In this document: one piece after another, positions 1-9,461 of the stretch | How positions within the stretch are numbered: position 1 is the first letter of the stretch | Layout of the letters: each line of letters starts with the position of its first letter | NCBI RefSeq assembly: GCF_029761915.1 | Contig: NZ_CP121695.1 | Location: 868,001-932,000 of the forward strand | From: Bradyrhizobium sp. CB1650 | GTDB taxonomy: Bacteria; Pseudomonadota; Alphaproteobacteria; Rhizobiales; Xanthobacteraceae | Length of the DNA: 64,000 nt | Direction: 5' to 3' | Position numbers and translations under genes: made by a program | The notes under the pieces: model-generated | Databases searched by the model: none | The model's input: only the letters and a program-made list of their open reading frames with translations | Told to the model about the DNA's origin: nothing

Positions 1-53
1 TTAGCCGGACAGGCAAAGGTGCGCGGCTCGAACCGGTGCCAAGGGAGAGAGAC

Positions 54-1259
54 ATGAATATTAAGCTCGCCTTCGCGGCCGCCTGCGCGGCTACATCGCT
101 GCTCGCATTGCCCGCTTTGGCTGCCGACGAACCCGGCGTGAGCGGGACGGAAATCAAGATCGGCGGGATCTTCCCGTTCAGCGGTCCGGCGTCCCCGATC
201 GGCCTGGTTGGCAAGGGCGTGGTGGCATATGTGCAGTCGATCAACGATCGGGGTGGCATCAACGGTCGCAAGATCAACTACATCGCGATGGATGATGCCT
301 ACAGTCCGCCCAAAGCGGTCGAGCAAGCCCGCAAGCTAGTCGAGAGCGACGAAGTATCATTCATCTTCGGCCAGCTCGGCACCCCCGGCAATTCGGCGAC
401 GGCAAAATACCTGAAAGCCAAGGGCGTCCCGTCGATCGCGATCGTCAGTGGTTCGAGCAAATTCACCGACGTCGCGCAATATCCGCTGACCACGACTGGT
501 CTCGTCAGCTATCAGACCGAGGGAAGAATCTACGCCAAGTTCCTCGACAAGACGTTGCCCGCAGCAAAATACGCGATTCTTTTCCAGAACGATGACCTCG
601 GCAAAGATTACGTCAGCGCCTTCAAGTCGTTCCTGAAGGCGGAGTTCGACAGGCGTGTCGTCACCGCGGCCTATGAGGTGACCGAGCCGACCGTGGATTC
701 CCAGGTCGTCAATCTCAAGAGCTCGGGCGCCGAGGCGCTGTTCATTGCCGGCACGCCGAAATTCGCCGCGCAGGCGATCCGCAAGGCGGCCGAGATCGGC
801 TGGAAAACCAAGATCATCATCAACTTTCCGTCGGGTTCGATCGGTGGCACGTTGAGGCCTGCCGGACTGGAGAATTCCGTCGGCGTCATCGTCGGGACGA
901 TCAACAAGGACCCGACGGATGCGAAGTGGAACGACGATGATGGCGTGCGCGGTTACAAGGCGTTCTTTGCAAAATATCTGCCGGGTGCGGACTTCGAAAA
1001 CACCAGCTATCTCACCGGCTACATGCAAGGCATGATCCTTGAACAGATCCTCAAACAGTGCGGGAACGACCTTTCGCGAAAAAACATCCTCAAGCAGGCG
1101 AAGTCGCTGAGCCGGGTCGTGCTCCCCACCGCGTTCCCGGGCATTGAGGTGAATACCAGCGAATCCAGCAACATGGTCTGGAGCCAGATGCAGTTGCAGC
1201 GGTGGACCGGCAGCGCTTGGGAGCCTTTCGGCCCGATACTCGACGCAAGTTCGGAATGA
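54..1259 (+). CDS. ABC transporter periplasmic substrate-binding protein (branched-chain amino acid / aromatic acid type)
   Basis: This is a 401-residue type I periplasmic binding protein (Peripla_BP_6 / LivJ-like) expected to capture a small organic acid and deliver it to an ABC importer. A Sec signal peptide is visible at residues 1-24, ending in LPALA-AD. The mature start EPGVSGTEIKIGG and the motif FPFSGPASPIG near residue 42 are typical of the family. I chose the ATG at 54 over the in-frame ATG at 36 because the purine-rich AGGGAGAGAGAC lies just before it and the signal peptide then starts correctly. The genes that follow are for aromatic-acid CoA activation, so a phenylpropanoid or benzoate-type ligand is likely, but this is inferred from context. 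The permease and ATPase genes are not in the window and may lie upstream. Confidence 0.9.
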   Translation: MNIKLAFAAACAATSLLALPALAADEPGVSGTEIKIGGIFPFSGPASPIGLVGKGVVAYVQSINDRGGINGRKINYIAMDDAYSPPKAVEQARKLVESDEVSFIFGQLGTPGNSATAKYLKAKGVPSIAIVSGSSKFTDVAQYPLTTTGLVSYQTEGRIYAKFLDKTLPAAKYAILFQNDDLGKDYVSAFKSFLKAEFDRRVVTAAYEVTEPTVDSQVVNLKSSGAEALFIAGTPKFAAQAIRKAAEIGWKTKIIINFPSGSIGGTLRPAGLENSVGVIVGTINKDPTDAKWNDDDGVRGYKAFFAKYLPGADFENTSYLTGYMQGMILEQILKQCGNDLSRKNILKQAKSLSRVVLPTAFPGIEVNTSESSNMVWSQMQLQRWTGSAWEPFGPILDASSE

Positions 1260-1322
1260 GAGACGCCGTCGGAGCAACATCGAAGCGCCGTCTTGCAGCT
1301 GACATCACCGTGGAGAACGAGC

Positions 1323-2492
1323 ATGACCAAGATCGGTTTTCATCAGTATCCGCCGATGGATCAGGTGATCTTCGGAAAGCCCGCGGCCCAGGCCTTGCGC
1401 GAGGAGGCCGAGCGGCGTGGTGCCCAACGCGTCTTTCTCATCGTCAGTCGAACGCTGAATACGAAAACCGACGAGATCGAGAGGATCCGCAACGCGCTGG
1501 GCAGCAGACATGCCGGCACGTTCGATGGCGTTCCACAGCATACGACGCGAGCGTCGGCGGTGGAGGCAACCGCGCACGCCGCAGAGGCGAAGGCTGACTT
1601 GGTCGTGGCTGTGGGAGGTGGATCGGTCGTCGACGCGGCCAAGATCGTCCTGATGTGCCTTGAACACGGTATCACCGAGGAATCGGGTCTCGACGGATTC
1701 GAGGTGGTGTCCACCCCCGAGGGACCCCGGCCAGGACCATTCCGGGCCCCGAAGGTAAGGATGATTGCGATCCCGAGCACGCTTTCGGGCGGAGAGTATA
1801 ATTCCGGAACGCTCGTCACGGACTCGCGCAGGAAGTTGAAGCAGATCTTCAGCCATCCATTGATGATGCCGCTGTCGATCATCCTGGATCCGGAAATCAC
1901 CCGGCACACCCCGCAGACCTTGTGGCTCGGGTCGGGCACCCGTGCGATGGACCACGGGATCGAAGCGATCTGCTCTCCGAGAGGCAATCCGCTGGTCGAA
2001 AGCGTGTGCCTGCGCGGCCTCCGCTACCTGTACGATGGCCTGCAAGCGACCAAGGATAACCCGGACGATCTGGAAGGCCGGCAGTTTTGCCAGCTCGGCT
2101 CCTGGATGTCCGCTTTCGGACTGCAATGCCGCGTCCCGATGGGAGCCAGCCATGCGATCGGGCACGTGTTGGGCGGCACCTGCGATGTCCCGCACTACCT
2201 GTGCACGGCGGTGATGATGCCGAGCGTACTGAAATACAATCAGGCCGCGACGGAGGAAGCCCAGAAGAAAATCGCCGAGGCGTGGCGCGCGCCGGACACG
2301 AGGGCCAGCTACATCTTCGCCCAGTTCATCCGTCGACTGGGATTGCCCAGCCATCTCTCCGAAGTCGGTGTGACCAGGGAGAAGTTCGAGCTGATCGGCC
2401 GCAACGCGATGCTGTCGATCTTCACCCGGGCCAACCCGCGGGCCATCAAGGGTCCAGAGGACATCGTCGAGATTCTGCAACTTGCCGCATAG
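1323..2492 (+). CDS. Iron-containing alcohol dehydrogenase, maleylacetate-reductase-like
   Basis: This 389-residue protein belongs to the Fe-ADH family and resembles maleylacetate reductases, which reduce maleylacetate to 3-oxoadipate with NAD(P)H in aromatic degradation. It shows the nucleotide-binding GGGSVVDAAK motif near residue 100, AIPSTLSGGEY, and the metal-site region MDHGIEA plus GASHAIGHVLGG with its paired histidines. The ATG at 1323 is preceded by GGAGAACGAGC; the longer in-frame start at 1293 has no such site. It sits 63 bases after the binding-protein gene and 81 bases before the CoA ligase, so one operon is likely. No ring-cleavage dioxygenase is nearby, so the substrate could instead be another aldehyde or alcohol. 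Confidence 0.85.
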   Translation: MTKIGFHQYPPMDQVIFGKPAAQALREEAERRGAQRVFLIVSRTLNTKTDEIERIRNALGSRHAGTFDGVPQHTTRASAVEATAHAAEAKADLVVAVGGGSVVDAAKIVLMCLEHGITEESGLDGFEVVSTPEGPRPGPFRAPKVRMIAIPSTLSGGEYNSGTLVTDSRRKLKQIFSHPLMMPLSIILDPEITRHTPQTLWLGSGTRAMDHGIEAICSPRGNPLVESVCLRGLRYLYDGLQATKDNPDDLEGRQFCQLGSWMSAFGLQCRVPMGASHAIGHVLGGTCDVPHYLCTAVMMPSVLKYNQAATEEAQKKIAEAWRAPDTRASYIFAQFIRRLGLPSHLSEVGVTREKFELIGRNAMLSIFTRANPRAIKGPEDIVEILQLAA

Positions 2493-2573
2493 CGGCCGCT
2501 GCGGTCCGAGGGCGGGATAAGCGAACCTCTCGGCACTCAACCAACAGCATAGATCGTCCGATAGGAGCGCCGT

Positions 2574-4400
2574 ATGACTCGTCACGAATCTCCATCTGTC
2601 CCTGCAGAAGGCCTTCGGTTCGCGCCGCGAGAGGTAAGGATCGAGACGCGGCCAGACGGGACGCTCGTGCTGCGGTCCCCCATCGCTTTCGAAATCCCGC
2701 AATGGTCGATCCTGGATTTCATCCCCGAATGGGCGGAGAAGGCGCCGCAGCGCATATTTCTGGCCCAGCGAGGACGCGATGGGGAATGGCAGAGGATTTC
2801 CTATGCCGAACTCTGGCAAAAGGTGCGGTCCGTCGGGCAGGCCATGATCGATCTGGGCGTCAAGCGTGGCGATCGGCTCGCCATTCTGTCCGGCAATTCC
2901 ATCGAGCACGCCATCGTCATGTTCGCGGCGATGTCGGTCGGAATCGTCGTAGCTCCAATATCTCCGAACTATTCGTTGATGCCGGGTGGCCTCGCCCGCC
3001 TGCAGGATATCGCAACGCTGCTTGGGCCCACCTTCGTATTCGTGCAGGACAGCGAGACCTTCTCAGGCGCTCGAGGGATTCCGGAGCTTGCGTCCGCGAC
3101 ATGGATCACGGCGGATCAGAAGCCCGGATCGGCGGCAATACAGTCGCTTTATTCGACGTCTCCCGGCGCCGCCTTCGAGCAGGCCTTTCGTTCGATTGAT
3201 AAGGAAGCCCCCGCGAAGATCCTGTTCACCTCGGGTTCGACCGGGCTTCCCAAGGGCGTAATCAACACTCAGAGGATGATGGCAAGTTCGCTGCAGATGG
3301 GTACGCTGCTGGTGGCGCCGCGTGAAGCGCCGGTGCAGGTCGAGTGGCTTCCATGGCATCACACAATGGGAAGCAACGTCATCCTGCACGGCATGCTGAA
3401 GCATGGCGGTACGCTCTACATCGACGATGGGCGTCCGGTCCCCCAATTGTTTCACAAGACGATCGCCAATTTGAAGGAAATATCGCCGACGGCCATGTTC
3501 AGCGTGCCGGCGGGTTACACGCTGTTGTGCGAGGCGCTGGAAACCGACCAGGATCTGCGAGCAAATTTTTTCCGGCAACTCGATCGGATGACTTACGCTG
3601 GGGCTGCGATATCACGGACCACACTGGACAAGCTCTATCAGCTGGCGAAGCGATCGACCGACAGACCTATTCCAGTGATGGCAGGCTATGGCACCACCGA
3701 AACGGCCCCCACGATCGCCACCACGCACTGGGCGACAGACACGCCGGGTGAACTGGGACTTCCGGCGCCGGGGGTGGAATTGAAGCTGATCCCTGCTGGC
3801 GACACCTATGAGGCCCGCGTACGTGGTCCCAATGTGACACCAGGCTATCTTGGCCGTCCGGATTTGACGTCGGCGGCCTTCGACGATGAAGGTTTCTACC
3901 GGGTAGGCGACACCATCTCGTTCATCGATCCCACCAATCCGAGCCGCGGTCTGCGCTTCACCGGCCGGGTTTCCGAAAATTTCAAACTTGCCAACGGGAC
4001 ATGGGTAGCTGTCGGTAATCTCCGCGCCGCTGTACTGGCAGCTACCCATGGCGTCCTGCAGGATGTGGTCGTTGCCGGTGAAAATCGCCATTCCTGTGCC
4101 GTGCTGGGTTGGTTGAATCCTGTCATGGCCAGAAAGCACGCCACCAATGCGGATGGGAATCCGAATTGCGACCCTGGCGTGAACGCTTATCTCCAGCAAT
4201 GCCTCCGGCTTTACAACGCCAATGTCGGAAGCAGCGATCGCATCTGCGCCTTCACGCTGCTAGAGGAGCCGCCCTCGCTGGCGGCCGGAGAGATCACGGA
4301 CAAAGCCTACATCAATCAACGCGCCGTCCTGATCAATCGGGCGACGCAGATGGAGCTCATCTATTCGTCCGAACCTTGTGGCCAGGTGATCGTCATCTAG
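2574..4400 (+). CDS. Feruloyl-CoA-synthase-like AMP-dependent acyl-CoA ligase
   Basis: This 608-residue ANL-superfamily adenylating enzyme should activate a carboxylic acid to its CoA thioester through an acyl-AMP. The phosphate-binding motif ILFTSGSTGLPKG lies near residue 216, the aromatic motif AGYGTTETAPT near 365, and the hinge region FYRVGDTISF near 440. Length and overall sequence are closest to feruloyl-CoA synthases, which are longer than typical acetyl-CoA synthetases. With the enoyl-CoA hydratase next to it, the pair would match the CoA-dependent non-beta-oxidative shortening of ferulate or p-coumarate to vanillin or 4-hydroxybenzaldehyde. The usual C-terminal GK motif is not obvious. 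Substrate identity is inferred from neighbours. Confidence 0.85.
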   Translation: MTRHESPSVPAEGLRFAPREVRIETRPDGTLVLRSPIAFEIPQWSILDFIPEWAEKAPQRIFLAQRGRDGEWQRISYAELWQKVRSVGQAMIDLGVKRGDRLAILSGNSIEHAIVMFAAMSVGIVVAPISPNYSLMPGGLARLQDIATLLGPTFVFVQDSETFSGARGIPELASATWITADQKPGSAAIQSLYSTSPGAAFEQAFRSIDKEAPAKILFTSGSTGLPKGVINTQRMMASSLQMGTLLVAPREAPVQVEWLPWHHTMGSNVILHGMLKHGGTLYIDDGRPVPQLFHKTIANLKEISPTAMFSVPAGYTLLCEALETDQDLRANFFRQLDRMTYAGAAISRTTLDKLYQLAKRSTDRPIPVMAGYGTTETAPTIATTHWATDTPGELGLPAPGVELKLIPAGDTYEARVRGPNVTPGYLGRPDLTSAAFDDEGFYRVGDTISFIDPTNPSRGLRFTGRVSENFKLANGTWVAVGNLRAAVLAATHGVLQDVVVAGENRHSCAVLGWLNPVMARKHATNADGNPNCDPGVNAYLQQCLRLYNANVGSSDRICAFTLLEEPPSLAAGEITDKAYINQRAVLINRATQMELIYSSEPCGQVIVI

Positions 4401-4445
4401 CAATTGGGTGAGAGCGACTGCGGTGGATTCAATGGAGTGATTGAG

Positions 4446-5273
4446 ATGGCGCAAGCTCATATGGAAATCGACACCGGGACCGGCGAACTGTTGTGCGAAA
4501 TCCGCGACCGCGTCGCCCTGATTACGCTCAACCGCCCCGAAGCGCGCAACGCGCTCTCCGATCATCTCACGCCGGCCTTGCGGCGGATGATCAAGCAATG
4601 CGGCGACGATCCGAACGTCGGCGCGTTACTGATCACGGGCACGGGAACGGCGTTTTGCGCCGGCGGCGACGTCAAGGGTATGGGCCGCAATTCAACCAAG
4701 GTCGAGATGGCGGTTGAAGATCGGGTCGCCGATCTACGGATCAAACAGCGCACCCTGACCGGAGCGCTGGTGGCGGTGAGAAAGCCGACGATTGCAGCAT
4801 TGCCAGGACCCGCGGCCGGTGCCGGGATGGCGCTTGCGCTTGCCTGCGACATCCGCATTGCTGGAGAATCCGCGATCATGACCACGGGATACGCGCGCAT
4901 AGCGCTGACCGGGGACTATGGCATCTCATGGCTGCTGACCCGGCTTGTCGGGACATCGCGGGCAAGGGAATTGCTGTTCCTTTCGGAGCGGATCGATGCG
5001 CGCCTCTGCGAGACGCTTGGACTCGTCAATCGCGTGGTGCCCGATGCCGAATTGCGCGAGGCCGCCTTTGCGCTCGCAAGATTACTGGCCGAGGGGCCGG
5101 CAGTCGCGCTGGCCCACATCAAGGACAATCTCGATCACGCCTTGACGTCGGACCTTCTGGATTCGATGGATCGAGAAGCCGAAAACATGGTCCGGTCTGC
5201 GCGGACCGCGGACCACAAGGAGGCGGTGCGCGGCTTCATCGAGAAGCGGAAACCTGTATTCGTGGGGCAATAA
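4446..5273 (+). CDS. Enoyl-CoA hydratase/isomerase (crotonase fold)
   Basis: This is a 275-residue crotonase-family protein. The oxyanion-hole segments are visible as GTAFCAGGDVKGMG (about residue 70) and ALPGPAAGAGMALALACD (about residue 118), followed by GDYGISWLLTRLVG. In the context of the preceding feruloyl-CoA-synthase-like gene it could act as a hydratase/lyase on cinnamoyl-CoA esters (Ech/Vdh route), but a generic beta-oxidation hydratase cannot be excluded. The start at 4446 (MAQAHMEID) is preferred over 4404 because GGAGTGATTGAG precedes it. It is 45 bases downstream of the ligase stop, consistent with cotranscription. Confidence 0.85.
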   Translation: MAQAHMEIDTGTGELLCEIRDRVALITLNRPEARNALSDHLTPALRRMIKQCGDDPNVGALLITGTGTAFCAGGDVKGMGRNSTKVEMAVEDRVADLRIKQRTLTGALVAVRKPTIAALPGPAAGAGMALALACDIRIAGESAIMTTGYARIALTGDYGISWLLTRLVGTSRARELLFLSERIDARLCETLGLVNRVVPDAELREAAFALARLLAEGPAVALAHIKDNLDHALTSDLLDSMDREAENMVRSARTADHKEAVRGFIEKRKPVFVGQ

Positions 5274-5333
5274 GCGCGCGGGCTATCGGTGGACTATATT
5301 ATTGCTGCAAACCAAGTATCTGAGGACGCGCCG

Positions 5334-5747
5334 ATGTCTGACAAACCGATTGCACGTTGTAAGTGTTCGAGATTGAGCCGAGAATGCTCGACCGGAATTT
5401 TCGAGTGAATGTGATGGGCTTGCTGTATCTGGCGCGCGAAACGAGCAAGGCCGGGAGCGGCACTATCCCCGTCACCGGTAACACGTCAACCATTCGCGGC
5501 AAGGCGTATTTTGCCGGCTTTGCCTCCGACCAAAGCAGTCGAGCGAATTCTGTCGAAAACGATTGCGCGCGATCTTGGGCCGCCCGGTATGCACGTGGCC
5601 AATGTCTTGATCGACGCTGCGATGGACGTGCCGTGGATGAGCGAACGCATGCTGGCAGCGCCCGATACGTTCTTCATCAAGCCAGCGGCGATCGTTGAAG
5701 AGCTATGGCACCTCTACGGCAGGACAGCTCTACAAGGTCCTTCCTGA
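5334..5747 (+). pseudogene. Decayed short-chain dehydrogenase (SDR) remnant
   Basis: The sequence opens with an ATG and MSDKPIA, as in many SDR genes, but the Rossmann TGxxxGxG region is missing. A fragment NVMGLLYLARE...TGNTSTIRGKAYFAGFA follows in one frame (to about 5525), and the match then continues in another frame as TKAVERILSKTIARDLGPPG, MHVANVLIDAAMD and PAAIVEELWHLYG up to about 5747. These segments align in order with the middle and C-terminal parts of SDR oxidoreductases of the type with ARELGP...HVAHLVIDAGVDT. The gene therefore carries an internal deletion and at least one frameshift. It lies between the hydratase and the TetR gene and was probably part of the same catabolic operon. 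Confidence 0.75.
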
Positions 5748-5799
5748 ACGAGCTTCGTCCGTTCGGAGAGATGGTGAAAAGAAAGTTCGAGAGCTGTCC

Positions 5800-6420
5800 A
5801 TGCGCTACGTGAAAGGCCACAAGCTGCAAACCAGGAGCCGGATCCTCGAGGAAGCCTCGTACGGCTTGCGTCAAGCTGGGGCAGATGGCATCAGCGTCTC
5901 CGATTTGATGAAGCGCGCAGGGCTCACTCATGGCGGCTTTTACGCTTATTTTGAATCGCGAGAAGCCCTGATGATAGAAGCTTTCGCCACAGCGATGGAT
6001 CGAACCATCTCTCAGTGGCGGAACCACATGGACGGGCTACCCGCCGAGAAAAGATTCGACGCCTTCGTTGAAACGTACCTGCGGTCAAGTCATCGGGATG
6101 ATCGCGCACGGGGTTGCGTGCTGCCGGCATTGGGTACCGATATTGCACGTTCCAGCTATAAGGCGCGGCGTGCATTCGCGAGGAAGCTCGACGAAATGAT
6201 CGACGTGATTGCCACCTTGCTTCCGGAACAGCAGCCGAAGCAGGCGCGCCAGATCGCCACCGCGACGCTTGCCGCCATGATGGGCACGATCGCGCTTTCG
6301 CGCGCGGTCGGCGGCAACAAGCTGTCCGACGAAATTCTTTCAGCCGGACGGCGGGCTCTAAACGGTCAATCAGCGAAGCGAAAGACGGCGGTCGCCTGCC
6401 GCGCCGGGCCGTCGAAATAA
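5800..6420 (+). CDS. TetR-family transcriptional regulator
   Basis: This 206-residue regulator has an N-terminal helix-turn-helix (ISVSDLMKRAGLTHGGFYAYFESREAL, read as separate short motifs around residues 28-55) and a ligand-binding C-terminal half with the phrase GCVLPALGTDIARS typical of NemR/AcrR-like TetR proteins. I chose ATG 5800 (MRYVKGHKLQTRSRIL) because the longer ORF from 5695 runs through the SDR remnant and adds residues that do not belong to the family. It probably controls the upstream aromatic-acid genes or the lost SDR gene; the effector is unknown. No strong ribosome site is visible. Confidence 0.85.
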   Translation: MRYVKGHKLQTRSRILEEASYGLRQAGADGISVSDLMKRAGLTHGGFYAYFESREALMIEAFATAMDRTISQWRNHMDGLPAEKRFDAFVETYLRSSHRDDRARGCVLPALGTDIARSSYKARRAFARKLDEMIDVIATLLPEQQPKQARQIATATLAAMMGTIALSRAVGGNKLSDEILSAGRRALNGQSAKRKTAVACRAGPSK

Positions 6421-7133
6421 ACCTGCTAACAATGGCTGAACATGTGAACACCGACATCTCATGCTTCAGCGCGACTGAATGTCAAACTTGAGGCGCAACT
6501 GCCCCGCGCTCGTACGGAGCGATGCTACAGGCGCGGCATGTCAGACCTTGGCTTTCTGCGCAAATCTGAGTGCGGATATTCGCGAGCGCCGAATGGGGGA
6601 ATTATTCTATGAGAGGTCCTCTCACAAATGGATGTTGGGCGAATATCTTTCGCGAATTCTACGAATCCCTCCCTTTCCGCCATAATAAAACGGCATCGAA
6701 GGAGCTCCGTGGAACAAGGCCTTTCTGCACGCCGGGCCTGGCCGGTGTAGCCCCGGGTGTAGCCTCGCGGGGCAGAGCCAATTCGCCGTGACCGGCCAAT
6801 AAATGAAAGCTGCTACCGATCCTGGGACCTTGGCCCTGACGAACTTCTTCTGGGCGGAGATGAAATGCCCACGTTCGGGACGGCCAGTTGCCGCTGGGTG
6901 CTCGACCAGAGGGAAAACCTGAGTCAAAGGCTCAAGACACGCGGACCGCAATTGCCGACCATCAAGGCCATCGGACGAAATCCACGGCGCGGTCCGGTCG
7001 AGATCGCCATCTCCCTCGGCAGCAACTCGGCCGGATAAAAACGGCAGTTTTCGATGGAATGCGATCGCGTATTTCGGCAAAGCAAATTCCGCTGCAACCT
7101 GCATGGTTCGAATATATGGTTATCGGCTCGGTT
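6421..7133. other. Gene-free stretch carrying repeat copy A
   Basis: About 710 bases separate the TetR gene from the convergent hydrolase gene. The only recognisable content is the tRNA-Ser-3'-end-like repeat at 6663-6764, listed separately. Open frames here (for example an antisense one across 6622-7104) are translations of the repeat and look non-coding. No integrase, tRNA body or terminator could be made out. Confidence 0.6.
6663..6764 (+). repeat. Repeat copy A: tRNA-Ser 3'-end-like sequence plus about 80 bp
   Basis: The segment starts with GAATCCCTCCCTTTCCGCCA, which reads like the T-arm/acceptor 3' end of a serine tRNA including CCA. It continues with TAATAAAACGGC, AAGGCCTTTCTGCAC and a doubled GGTGTAGCCCCGGGTGTAGCC. 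The same blocks recur in the same order and orientation at 47460-47563 with scattered differences. There is no tRNA body upstream, so this is not a functional tRNA. Such tRNA 3' tails are left by site-specific integration; reading it as an attachment-site scar is inference. Confidence 0.65.
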
Positions 7134-7955
7134 CTACCGAATGAAAGCGAGCAGGTCGGCGTTGATCGTCGCGGCTTCCGTCGTCGGCATGCCGTGTGGA
7201 AAACCCTTGTAGGTTCTCAACGTCCCGTTCTTCAAAAGCTTGGCCGACAAGGGGCCTGAATCGGCGTAAGGCACGATCTGATCGTCGTCGCCATGCATGA
7301 CGAGCACCGGGAGATTGATCTTCTCGAAATCCGCGGTGAAATCGGTCTGGGAGAAGGCGACGATTCCATCGTAGTGCGCTTTCGCGCCTCCCATCATGCC
7401 TTGACGCCACCAGTTGTCGACGATGGCTTGTGAGGATTTGGTACCGGGTCGATTGTAACCGTAGAACGGCCCACCGGCGAGATCGCGATAGAATTGTGGG
7501 CGGTTGGCCACAAGCTGCGCCTGCATTTCGTCGAAGAACTCCTTCGGGAGGCCGTTTGGGTTCGCTGCTGTCCTAACCATCAGTGGTGGTACGGCGGAAA
7601 TGAGGGCAGCCTTTGCTGCCCTGCTTTCGCCATGGCGAGCCAGATATCGCGCCACCTCGCCGCCGCCAGTAGAATGGCCCACATGAACGGCATTCTTGAG
7701 ATCCAGAAGCGCCGTTAGAGCCGCAAGGTCGTCGGCGTAGTGATCCATGTCATGGCCTTCGGCCGTCTGGATGGATCGACCGTGACCGCGCCGGTCATGC
7801 GCGATCACGCGATAACCGTGATTGAGAAAGAACAGCATTTGGGCGTCCCAATCATCAGATGACAGCGGCCATCCGTGGCTGAAAACTATTGGTTGGCCGG
7901 AACCCCAGTCCTTGTAAAAGATTTCAGTGCCATCTTTGGTTCTCATGAAGGGCAT
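7134..7955 (-). CDS. Alpha/beta hydrolase, non-heme chloroperoxidase-like
   Basis: This 273-residue protein belongs to the cofactor-free haloperoxidase/esterase group of alpha/beta hydrolases. The oxyanion HGWP lies near residue 28, the nucleophile elbow GHSTGGG has Ser95, and the acid and base of the triad are in [11 protein letters not shown] and [10 protein letters not shown] ribosome site (GGAGAACAACAGC) precedes the ATG. Family members hydrolyse esters or act as perhydrolases; the physiological substrate is unknown. It lies 69 bases after a small gene that itself follows cyoD on the same strand, so it may be the last gene of the quinol-oxidase transcript. Confidence 0.9.
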   Translation of the reverse strand: MPFMRTKDGTEIFYKDWGSGQPIVFSHGWPLSSDDWDAQMLFFLNHGYRVIAHDRRGHGRSIQTAEGHDMDHYADDLAALTALLDLKNAVHVGHSTGGGEVARYLARHGESRAAKAALISAVPPLMVRTAANPNGLPKEFFDEMQAQLVANRPQFYRDLAGGPFYGYNRPGTKSSQAIVDNWWRQGMMGGAKAHYDGIVAFSQTDFTADFEKINLPVLVMHGDDDQIVPYADSGPLSAKLLKNGTLRTYKGFPHGMPTTEAATINADLLAFIR

Positions 7956-8024
7956 GCTGTTGTTCTCCAGTATTGAGCGACGTTCACGTTCTCATCATCC
8001 AAGCGATGCGTTGTCGATGCGCCT

Positions 8025-8393
8025 TCAGTCTGAACGAGCGCTGAGTGAGATGAGTCGTACAACCCTCAGAGGGCCGCGACCGGCACGGCCTTTGCTGCAC
8101 CGCGTTTTCAGTGCGCATTGAATCGAGTTTCCCTTTCGCCACGGCTGGAGACGACGGCGGCGATAGCGCGCGACCGAGAGGGCTAGTTCTTCGGTCTCAC
8201 ACCGGATGATACGCCCTAAAGCGTCGCATGCGACGCTCCAACATCCATCGCGATTGATGTAGTGCGCGGCCCAGTAGCCGGCGCTAGGCACAGCTCGCGT
8301 AGAAATTTGTCGCCCCGTGAGGGCTGTCAGCCCGTCCTGTTCGAGGTCTTTCGAAGATAGAATTGTCGGCCCCACGTCGGCCATAAAAAACAC
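8025..8393 (-). CDS. Hypothetical small protein downstream of cyoD
   Basis: I do not recognise this 122-residue product. The reading frame is supported by a strong ribosome site (GGGAAAGGAG) seven bases before a GTG at 8393; an in-frame ATG at 8384 is the alternative start. The protein has short segments such as MADVGPTILSS, GYWAAHYINRDGCW and IIRCETEELALSVA, and ends in a basic stretch with RYRRRR. No signal peptide or membrane segment is evident. It starts 43 bases after the cyoD stop and is likely cotranscribed, but the coding status is only moderately certain. Confidence 0.45.
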   Translation of the reverse strand: MFFMADVGPTILSSKDLEQDGLTALTGRQISTRAVPSAGYWAAHYINRDGCWSVACDALGRIIRCETEELALSVARYRRRRLQPWRKGNSIQCALKTRCSKGRAGRGPLRVVRLISLSARSD

Positions 8394-8436
8394 TACGTGC
8401 TCCTTTCCCGGCAATTGGACCGATCGCAGAAGCCGG

Positions 8437-8832
8437 TCAGCGTTGCATTTGCAAATTCATCATCTCGCCGTGGGCCATCATGTTCTCGTTCAGGTTGGCC
8501 ATGATCACGAGCGATCCTGCGAGGACCAGGAAGACGATGAGTACGCCAAACGCGAGCGCCAGGACATTGTGGGTGCTTTCCGGTCCCGAAGTGATGTGAA
8601 GGAAGAAGACCAGGTGCACGCCCATCTGAGCGATGGCAAGGACGGCGAGGCCGGCCGGCACGCCGGGAGCCCAGATCGCCGTTGTGTTTGCCACCCAGAA
8701 GGACGTGGCCGTCAGGATCGCCGCCAGCAGCAAGCCGATCGTGTACACGAGCAAGCCGGAAGAGGCGGTTCGCTCCGAGGCCGGAATCGCCGGCCTGTCT
8801 CCCGGTGCAACATCCCAACGCGTATCGGTCAT
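8437..8832 (-). CDS. cyoD: Cytochrome bo-type quinol oxidase subunit IV
   Basis: This is a 131-residue membrane protein with three transmembrane helices (about residues 27-48, 57-78 and 91-113) and the family signature QMGVHLVFFLHI near residue 69. Subunit IV is thought to help assemble the CuB-heme o centre of subunit I. Its ATG overlaps the cyoC stop (ATGA), so translation is coupled. The methionine-rich C-terminus (NMMAHGEMMNLQMQR) is a little longer than in most CyoD proteins. Confidence 0.93.
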   Translation of the reverse strand: MTDTRWDVAPGDRPAIPASERTASSGLLVYTIGLLLAAILTATSFWVANTTAIWAPGVPAGLAVLAIAQMGVHLVFFLHITSGPESTHNVLALAFGVLIVFLVLAGSLVIMANLNENMMAHGEMMNLQMQR

Positions 8833-9461
8833 TGAAGGACTCCCATCAGATAGACGATTGTGAAAATCAGGACCCAGATGATGTCGAGCGCGTGCCAGAA
8901 CAGGGTGAAGCAGTGCAAACGGCGCACCACGACCTCCTGGAAACCCCTTAGCGACAGCTGGACCATCATGAGAACCAGCCAGACCAGTCCGACCGCCACG
9001 TGCAGTCCGTGACAGCCGACCAGCGTGAAGAAGGCTGACAGAAACGCACTGCGTTGAGGAGCTGCCCCCAGCGCAATCATGTCCTGGAATTCGCGGAGCT
9101 CGAGATTGAGAAATGCCGCACCCATGAGCAGCGTGACCACGGCACCGAAGAAGACGCCGAGGGTGTGCCGCGAATTGATGGCGAGCGACATCAATCCACA
9201 GCTGTAGCTGGAGAGCAGGAGAAAAGCGGTCTCCATCGCGGCGTTGCGAAGACTGAACAACTGCGCGCCGGTCGGACCGCCCGCAGTCGCTTTTGCGAGC
9301 ACCGCATAGCTCGCAAACAGAGCCGAGAACATCACGATGTCGCTCAGCAGGAAGATCCAGAAGCCAAAGCCGGCGATGATTCGCTTGGGCGCGGGACCGG
9401 CCTCACTGAGGTCCAGCAGCTCACTCTTGCCTACGGCATTTGCCTCGACCAAAACGTTCAT
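8829..9461 (-). CDS. cyoC: Cytochrome bo-type quinol oxidase subunit III
   Basis: The product has 210 residues and five predicted transmembrane helices, the CyoC/CoxC fold, with [21 protein letters not shown] near residue 33 and [17 protein letters not shown] in the fourth helix. Subunit III stabilises the oxidase core. The ATG at 9461 overlaps the cyoB stop as ATGA; a much longer frame reaching 10067 is only a shadow of cyoB. Operon context with cyoB and cyoD confirms the call. Confidence 0.93.
   Translation of the reverse strand: MNVLVEANAVGKSELLDLSEAGPAPKRIIAGFGFWIFLLSDIVMFSALFASYAVLAKATAGGPTGAQLFSLRNAAMETAFLLLSSYSCGLMSLAINSRHTLGVFFGAVVTLLMGAAFLNLELREFQDMIALGAAPQRSAFLSAFFTLVGCHGLHVAVGLVWLVLMMVQLSLRGFQEVVVRRLHCFTLFWHALDIIWVLIFTIVYLMGVLQ

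Noticed and set aside
1305..2909. 534-residue antisense frame across the Fe-dehydrogenase and ligase genes
   Set aside because: It is a GC-rich mirror of well-supported plus-strand genes and has no family motifs or ribosome site.
6622..7104. 160-residue minus-strand frame
   Set aside because: It is a translation of the repeat copy A antisense; the same peptide recurs at copy B.
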